In this document: positions 58,780 to 64,000 of the stretch, one piece after another
How positions within the stretch are numbered: the stretch's first letter is position 1
How the letters are laid out: each line of letters begins with the position of its first letter
Assembly: GCA_015143295.1 (NCBI GenBank)
Contig: CM026560.1
Location: forward strand, 3,102,501-3,166,500
Origin: Tetracentron sinense
Taxonomy: Eukaryota > Streptophyta > Magnoliopsida > Trochodendrales > Trochodendraceae
DNA length: 64,000 bases
Reading direction: 5' to 3'
The notes under the pieces: model-generated
What the model saw: only the letters and a program-made list of their open reading frames with translations
Databases searched by the model: none
Told to the model about the DNA's origin: nothing
Position numbers and translations under genes: made by a program

Positions 58780-59088
58780 TTAGTAACGATACTTGGTGGA
58801 GTAGTCTTTGGGGGCAATTACCAGACCCCTGCCCTTCCTAGCCCCACGGTAGACAGTCTCAACGATGTCAATGAACTCCTGTTTGTCCTTGAGGGCCCAG
58901 TTTATCTTGTTGTTGTTTCCCGTGCCCAAGTCAATCATAATATGCTTGTTCCGGAAGAAGAACATGATTGTTGACGGATCATACAGCTCATACATGGTGT
59001 TAAAGTCAGGGACCTCCGTGATGTCCACCAGGTAGATCACTGCAAAGTTCTTTATTGTCTCCGCAACTGAAGCTAGCACCTCGTCCAT
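58780..59088 (-). CDS. DIM1/YLS8-like U5 snRNP 15 kDa protein, last exon
   Basis: 102 codons read MDEVLASVAETIKNFAVIYL, then VDITEVPDFNTMYELYDPST, FFFRNKHIMIDLGTGNNNK and INWALKDKQEFIDI, to APKDYSTKYRY and TAA. This is the C-terminal 102 residues of the 142-residue, thioredoxin-fold spliceosomal protein DIM1 (plant YLS8), one of the most conserved eukaryotic proteins. It belongs to the U5 and tri-snRNP particles in the nucleus. The exon follows an acceptor AAAATGCAG at 59089-59097. The first 40 residues (expected to end in ETCMQ) were not found up to the right edge. Every residue here looks conserved, so it could be a live gene with an intron longer than 4.9 kb, or a partial duplicate. The in-frame ATG at 59175 is intronic. 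Confidence 0.85.
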   Translation of the reverse strand: MDEVLASVAETIKNFAVIYLVDITEVPDFNTMYELYDPSTIMFFFRNKHIMIDLGTGNNNKINWALKDKQEFIDIVETVYRGARKGRGLVIAPKDYSTKYRY

Positions 59089-60520
59089 CTGCATTTTACA
59101 ACACAACATCAAAAAGTTGCCATCTGACAATGTCAGACTGAATGGCCGGAATTTGAGATCAAGAAGGGAAGACAATACAGAAGATCATGTAACTAACTTC
59201 AATAGGGAATAAAAAACAATTTGTAAAGGCAAATATTATGTGGGTGGGTCTCACAATCTAGTTCTAATCAATTTCTTCATACAGGTACTTTATTATATTA
59301 TGTGGTTTATAAAGTGACATGTTTTGTGCAAGTGCTTTGTAGTTTGTACACACATGATAATGTTCATGTTTCGAATGGATTATAATAGAGTGCAACATGT
59401 ATTATGTAGGTGATTTTCACAACACGTGATGCGTAGGTTTTGTTATTAGTAAAATTTACAAGAGACATGAATTTGAGGAAGAGAAAGAGTGCTATTTTAA
59501 AATTTGTTGGTGCATGTGTTTTGCTGGTGCTCCTCCATGAACCATGCGATCTTAGAGAAGTGAAACTCTTCTCTATATTATATCTGTCAAAGTAGAGTGA
59601 CTCTAATGTATAGAATGGTGCTACTAAAGAGAATCCTTCATCCTATAGCTAGACACCTAGACCAAATGATCCAGTCCATTATTATTTCCATCCCTCTGTC
59701 AATCTTGTCTAGTTCTGTTTTCTAATTGTTGTTACTGTCCAGAATCAGATATAAACTGATATGGAGTCTGAGCATCAGAATGTATAACAAATATGAAAAT
59801 AAAGTATATGAATTTAACAAAGTGACATTGGTGCACCCAGCAAAAATACATATAGATTTTAGAGCCTGTTTCAACCATTTTAAACGACATTACATCATTC
59901 ACTGGCCAGAAGCCAACCCCATTGAACCATCAAAGATTAAATGACATGATCTCCATGAGCACCAAGTGGCTCATTAGTATAGGAGAATAATGACTGCCTG
60001 TCCATATTCATGGTGTTTGTTGCTCCAGGATAGTTGCCTATATTTGTATATGGGACTACCAGAAACACCTCAGTGGTTGAAAGATCAAGAAATACGCTGA
60101 TAAAAAAATCACTGATTGAATGGACAAAATAAAATAAAACACCTTCACAAGAGCTAGGATGGGATTCTCGCTTTCCATGAAGCTCGTTTCCATCGCGTCC
60201 CATTTCGTGGTCAAAGGGAGTTACGTATGTGGGAAGTAATGGGATAAACCCTAGTCTACATCCTAAGGTGTAGACCCTAAATAAGTATAGTTGGATTGGA
60301 ACATAAAGCACCTACTCCACAAATATAGCTGAAGTATAACGATTAAAATAACCCATCAATTGTTGGACTGCATTCTTCAACAATAAAACCCTAGAGCATA
60401 GTTTATGAGCAAGAATCTCTACTTGTAAGGAGATATTAGGCCTTTGATGAGGAGAACAATAAGTATTCAAGGTCATGGAACCCAACTTTCTGAAAGGGAG
60501 CAGTGCAGATGAACGCTTAT
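59089..60520. other. Upstream of DIM1 exon: probable intron, nothing certain
   Basis: No second DIM1 exon. A possible short minus-strand exon (METSFMESENPILALVK, 60143-60193, followed by a GT) is noted as a weak candidate only. Confidence 0.35.
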
Positions 60521-60960
60521 GTAACAAACATCCATTATGCTTTATTATTTGATTTCCATGTGGCACGTTGCTATTTTGTTATTGAAACCATTACGTAACG
60601 CCAAAAGGCCAGAAAAGGCCCTTACGTAACTCTAAATCTAAATCTGGTTGTGCAAGGGTTCTAGCCGAAACCGTTACGTGACAGACGTTACATAACAAAC
60701 ATCCATTATGCTTAATTATTTGATTTCTATGTGGAACATTGTTTTATTGTCATCGAAACCATTACATAACGCAAAAATGACCATCACGTAACACTAAAAT
60801 CATTGCATAGCAGCATTACACAGCACCGAAACCATTATGTAACGTGAAACTTTTACGTAGCAATTGTTATGCACATTACAATGAAACACTTATAAATATC
60901 ATGTTACCATTAGTAATGGTTCAGGTACTGCCGAAACTGATACGTAGCAGTGTCGACGTT
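60521..60960. repeat. TACGTA-rich repeat region
   Basis: ATTACGTAAC-like words and close variants (GTTACGTGAC, TTACATAACG, CTTACGTAAC) occur ten or more times. Within it, 60521-60605 and 60699-60775 are direct copies (AACATCCATTATGCTT, then ATTATTTGATTTC, CATGTGG, ATTGAAACCATTAC). Confidence 0.7.
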
Positions 60961-61336
60961 TTATAAGCCATGTAAAATATTGAGACTTTAAAATAATTTT
61001 TCATTTTATCTTTGGTTAAACTAACCCTTCATTAATTATGTTTAAATGTATTTAGTGTTTTAAAACCTTTTTGAATCTCAAATTTACAAGGATTTTCCTA
61101 ATAGACGTGAAAGGATTAAGAGTCATTGGCCTATAATGTTGTTTTTATGACTTTCGCAATTGTATGTTGTAAACAAAGATTTGTCATTTGTCTACCCAAA
61201 AAAAAAAAAGATTTGCCATTTGATGGGCAAATATCATTTGTTTTTCTATATGATATGCACAATGCGATGCATCCAAATTGCACTGATTGCCTGCCTGCCT
61301 TAAATTAATATTTTGCTATCATGGTAAAGTATTAAC

Positions 61337-61342
<6 letters not shown>
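60961..61342. other. Spacer, nothing recognised
   Basis: No coding or repeat assignment. Confidence 0.4.

Positions 61343-61367
<25 letters not shown>
61343..61367. repeat. (TA)n microsatellite
   Basis: Twelve TA units. Confidence 0.9.
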
Positions 61368-61669
61368 CTACAAGTAGAATGCGCCTGTGTCCAATGAATG
61401 CAAAAAAATTAGATCAAGTGACACCAATAAATGTTTGTGAACTCAATTCTTCTGATGTTAACCATGTAAGTATTATATGCATAAAAGATAGTCTAGAAAT
61501 GGTGCTTAAATTGTAGTTACCATGAAGTTAATTTAAATGTGATCTTCATATTTTAATGCCACTTAAGTCCACACAACCTCCAACTGCAGGCATGAATTGC
61601 ACTTTAAGAAACCATAAATGTTGAACATTTGCTACTTAAGTCCGCTATTTTTCTTTTTTTAGCTAATAG

Positions 61670-61815
61670 ATGTCCATTTAAATCCCAACAAATGTGGTTA
61701 AAATTCACTAACCCTTAGGGTTAAACAATCTAAACTTGATTTTTAGGAAAGATAAATTAGAAAAATATTAACCCTTAAGGATTAATTTTGTAACCAGACT
61801 TTAAAGGACAATTAA
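61670..61815. repeat. GGTTAA-type foldback repeat, partial
   Basis: TGTGGTTAAAATTCACTAACC and TTAGGGTTAAACAATCTAAAC, then TTAACCCTTAAGG: one arm plus part of the centre. Confidence 0.5.
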
Positions 61816-62038
61816 CAGGTTTTGTGAGCACCAAAAACTTCTCCAAATTCCTCTAGATTTTTAAGAAAATCACATCATATTTTCAACACTCAGTTGCTCT
61901 CTAAGACCCATTTTCCGAAGTGCTGAAATTCAAACAACGAGCACATGTCATTATCATTATCAAGGAACGTAAGAGGAAGATGGAGTGAAGAGTTGTGTCG
62001 TTTTAAAATTTTAACTTAAAAAGATGAAGTAGTGGGTT

Positions 62039-63206
62039 CATGGTTCAAAATATCGGTATCGGTCACCGTATCGGTAAGTCCAAAATAGGATACGTATCAT
62101 CATATCAATACCGTATCGGTTAGATACGGCAGAAAAATTAAGGATACGCTAAAAAAAACTTAGATACGCAAGGAAAAACTTGGATACCTTGCATAAAACC
62201 TCTTTCAATACAAATATAAGCTAAAAACAAACTAAATGAAGACCTCCAACTACATTTATAATCATAAATATGAGAGTTAAAAATTTTATAAGTTAAAAAA
62301 AGTGTGCGCGCTGATAAATATATATAAAAATACAAACCATAGTTTTTAATATATATATATATATATAAACTAAGGTTAGAATGTTAAACCTTAAGGGTTA
62401 GTAAATTTTAACTAGAGTTAATAGGAGTTAAAAGGGACACATGTTGGTCTGCGGGTGCGAAGGAACTCTCCCCAAGTTTAATCGTGATTGACTATGACCT
62501 GATCTTTGGTGAGGGGTAAACACAAACATGTAACCTGCATACTTAGAAAAATTTGAATTGTTTGAGTGAGGCTAGCACTCCTCCTTATATAATGAATTGT
62601 CTGACTGAGTGAGGCTAGCACTCCTTATTAATTATTTGTCTGACTAAGTGAGGTTAGCACTCCTCCTCATATAATAAGAACCCTCATGAATAGGTGAATG
62701 TGTTTTGTTTACATCAAACAAAACACCAACCTAGCCGAAATGGGCAAAGGGGGATGGGGAACGACGAACCTCCTTCTCTTCGGTTTTTGACAGCAACGGC
62801 GATTGGCCACGATCTCACCACAAGCACAGGTATGTACCCTAATCTTCCTTCTCTACTAAAAAATCTGTTTTTTTTTTCTTTTTCTACTCAATCAATTCTG
62901 TAGAGTGCCATTGGGATCCTTCTTCATGGTTTACTGTGTGATTCTCTGTCCCTTTTTTTGGATGGTTATCATGCAATCAAACCCCACTGTTGGTGCTGGG
63001 TAGACAAACTATGTATCGTATTCGCCCCCTTTTTTCCATTTTTGATGACTGAAAAACCCATATCGGGACCGTATCGACCCGTATAGGTACCGATACGGCG
63101 CGATACGTTGTCGATATGAATGAATTTTTTTTCCACCATATCTGGGCATTGGATACTCGAAAAACCGGTACGTATCGGGCGATACGTATCGATATTTGAT
63201 ACCATG
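62039..63206. mobile_element. hAT-like non-autonomous DNA transposon
   Basis: Perfect 8-bp flanking duplication AGTGGGTT (62031-62038 and 63207-63214). Ends are CATGGTTCAAAATATCG and CGATATTTGATACCATG, an imperfect terminal inverted repeat. Both subterminal regions are packed with CGTATCGG, GATACGTATC and CCGATACGG words in both orientations, typical of hAT subterminal transposase sites. There is no transposase frame. The 1168-bp body includes a worn GGTTAA-type arm (62350-62510), CTAGCACTCCTC repeats (62570-62670) and a less AT-rich, exon-like stretch (62730-62830). Confidence 0.75.
62350..62510. repeat. GGTTAA-type foldback arm inside hAT-like element
   Basis: AAGGTTAGAATGTTAAACC, GTTAAAAGGGACACATGTTG, GAACTCTCCCCAAGTTTAATC: the right arm of the family. 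Confidence 0.55.
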
Positions 63207-63599
63207 AGTGGGTTGAAAGTTGAAACCATCTCGTAGCATGTCCCTACTTTTTCTCTTGAAAAGTAGTTAGAACATAGAGAGGGTGTGCCTCTTTGTGTAG
63301 AGAGACCAAGGAGGGAGCATGGGAGAAGATAAGGATAAGTTTTTGAAGGAATCGTGGAGATATAGAGGGATTATTATTAGTTGTAGTTGATATTACTTAA
63401 ATACCCCTACTAACTTTTCTCACGTAAAATAAGATAACATAATATCTTAATGTTTTTTTATATGGAGTTATGGACAAAATAGGATAAATATAAAAATTCA
63501 CTCGGACTAAATACGTTCACAGTAAGATACCATAAAATTGGGACTCATTAGGAATATTAGAAAAAAAATCAACCAACTTTTTAATCCCGCTTCTCTCAT

Positions 63600-63776
63600 T
63601 ATAATAGTAGAGATAATATAAAGAAATAAGACTCTTCTTTGATCGACTCTTCTTTGATCTCCAAACCTCAATCCCTGGAATTCTAGAAGTACTGACAATG
63701 GCACCCCTAAAAAGGAGAGTGGTTATAGGAAATTGTGATAAGAGGGATAGAAAGAGTGTGTAATTATTTATTTATT

Positions 63777-63780
<4 letters not shown>
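63600..63780 (+). mobile_element. Possible Helitron remnant
   Basis: AGATAATATAAAGAAATAAG near 63610-63630, then CTCCAAACCTCAATCCCTGG and TGTGATAAGAGGGATAGA, follows the order of the array Helitrons in shortened form. The ends are not preserved. Confidence 0.4.

Positions 63781-63784
<4 letters not shown>

Positions 63785-63811
<27 letters not shown>
63785..63811. repeat. (TG)n microsatellite
   Basis: About 13 TG units after a short TA run. Confidence 0.95.
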
Positions 63812-63816
<5 letters not shown>

Positions 63817-64000
63817 AGAAAATATAAAATTAACCATTAAAAAAAGGACTGTGAGGCCTCCCCTCATGCCTCACAAAGTCACACCTCACACATTTAAATA
63901 TCCTAATGCCTCGCCTCAGGCCTCCATCGTTATAAACTCTGGTTGCACAAGCAAGCTTTCCACGTTGAGTTTCCAGTTTCCACAACTCAAACGTTTTGTC

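Noticed and set aside
62450-62545. Possible DIM1 first-exon end (TATGCAG/GT on the minus strand near 62530)
   Set aside because: Upstream codons do not match the expected residues before the splice site; a chance match of a few bases.

Overview
This is nuclear DNA from a flowering plant. It is AT-rich, has long gene-free stretches, and carries several layers of plant-type Ty1/copia, Ty3/gypsy, LINE-L1, Helitron and MITE sequence around degraded gene pieces. The CYP79-family P450 fragments indicate an angiosperm; I cannot name the species. No gene is complete here. The only clean coding sequence is the last exon of a DIM1/YLS8-type U5 snRNP 15 kDa protein at 58780-59088 (minus).

Layout. 1-4166: two tandem, minus-strand CYP79-like pseudogenes, the left one cut by the window edge. 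Between them lies a 1.66 kb block (1099-2762) that is a second copy of 10656-12031. That block holds the terminal exon and 3' flank of a PDI-like gene (protein disulfide isomerase with an ERp29 C-terminal domain). 4257-10281: small hairpin and foldback repeats, a SINE-like piece and a Helitron terminus. 10282-17094: an hAT-like MITE, then the PDI-like pseudogene, whose last intron holds a solo LTR (12206-16619) that itself holds another solo LTR (14023-16169). 18843-21181: a second solo LTR of the first family. 22900-29189: a CYP76/CYP80-like P450 pseudogene split by a complete but decayed copia element (23781-28955). 29451-32340: five MITE or foldback elements. 32587-42538: an internally deleted gypsy element whose junction between the polypurine tract (PPT) and the 3' LTR is the exact insertion site of a copia element (34015-42160). 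43968-46809: a solo LTR of the same family as 14023-16169. 46840-49118: a Helitron-spacer-Helitron-spacer-Helitron tandem array with a period of about 919 bp. 49150-56750: an L1-type LINE whose reverse transcriptase is split by a solo LTR (53045-54388). 56768-57118: an inverted Helitron. 58780-59088: the DIM1 exon. 60521-64000: a TACGTA-rich repeat, an hAT-like element (62039-63206) and microsatellites.

How it fits together. The window is best read as a record of insertion, recombination and decay. At least four solo LTRs keep (near-)matching 5-bp target duplications or a clear nested position, which points to repeated LTR-LTR recombination. Several stop codons in pseudogenes are TGG-to-stop or CAA-to-TAA changes, as expected from cytosine deamination. 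I found no evidence of a new enzymatic or defence system. The most unusual structures are the tandem Helitron array, the chimeric CYP79/PDI tandem duplication, the copia insertion exactly at a gypsy PPT/LTR junction, and a 1.1 kb copia leader built from one degenerate word.
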